64,000 nt of DNA, from assembly GCF_030812195.1 (NCBI RefSeq), contig NZ_JAUSSF010000001.1:1984001-2048000 (forward strand), written 5' to 3'. Shown piece after piece: positions 63,938-64,000 of this stretch. The notes under the pieces were generated by a model. That model was not told the origin of the DNA. It ran no database searches and saw only the letters and a list, made by a program, of their open reading frames with translations. Position numbers and translations under genes: made by a program. Position 1 is the stretch's first letter. Each line of letters starts with the position of its first letter. The stretch is from Chryseobacterium lathyri. GTDB taxonomy: Bacteria; Bacteroidota; Bacteroidia; Flavobacteriales; Weeksellaceae.

Positions 63938-64000
63938 CTAATGATGATAAATATCCTGGTACATCACACCCGCTCTGATCTCTATCGGAAGTTTATTTTC
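63938..64000 (-). CDS. 3' end of an unidentified gene (partial)
   Basis: The last 20 codons of a gene whose start lies beyond the window: LPIEIRAGVMYQDIYHH and a stop at 63938-63940. The frame fits a real protein end, 3 bp before the GNAT start. Too short for a family name. Confidence 0.6.
   Translation of the reverse strand, partial: ENKLPIEIRAGVMYQDIYHH

Overview
The window looks like a piece of chromosome from a Flavobacteriia member, most likely Chryseobacterium or a close relative (genus level is inference). The evidence is an AT-rich sequence, the gliding/type IX secretion genes gldK-gldL-gldM-gldN, a PorZ-like protein next to recO, proteins with T9SS sorting domains, DUF4270, and promoters of the Bacteroidota type (TTG, 17-19 nt, TAnnTTTG). 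Several of these promoters are good enough to decide start codons.

Positions 1 to about 6.4 kb are the right end of an integrative element. A Bacteroidota-type tyrosine recombinase (4669-5979) is followed in its direction by a small excisionase-like HTH protein and a polymerase-like protein. The latter has motif A and motif C of a family-A-type palm domain but is broken by a -1 frameshift. Next come an operon for a GHKL ATPase-PD-(D/E)XK nuclease fusion and a two-span membrane protein. The fusion and its membrane partner are the best candidates here for an undescribed, probably defensive, system. The element's border is probably near 6.40-6.42 kb, where a tRNA-3'-end-like remnant is followed by a strong terminator.

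6.6-17 kb holds an M20 peptidase, a tripartite RND efflux operon (adaptor, permease, outer-membrane factor) with a structured untranslated segment upstream, a small frameshifted gene, and two small lipoproteins (MliC-like and META-domain). 17-28 kb holds SemiSWEET, a FAD oxidoreductase, gldKLMN, then the operon glycogen-synthase-like GT5 / DUF4270 / glmS, divergent from panC. 28.7-29.6 kb is a tRNA cluster (three tRNA-Lys-TTT, one tRNA-Leu-GAG) made partly by a 250-bp tandem duplication.

29.6-43 kb is housekeeping plus accessory genes: aroK, an S4 RNA-binding protein, an FMN glutamate-synthase-like protein, mtaB, a DinB-like protein, a large T9SS-exported protein, an orphan nuclease-like protein, an alpha-glucan-phosphorylase-like protein that lacks the PLP lysine, and a DPP-IV-type peptidase. 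43-49 kb carries three POT peptide transporters, with a truncated YhcG/DUF1016 remnant between the second and third. With the peptidase they suggest a peptide-utilisation locus. 49-64 kb holds a thioredoxin, recG, a regulator pair (AraC plus a receiver domain with Lys at the phospho-acceptor site), dapA, a 5'-nucleotidase split over two genes in swapped order, porZ-like, recO, a GH63-like glucosidase, an SDR and two GNAT genes. The last bases hold the 3' end of one more gene.
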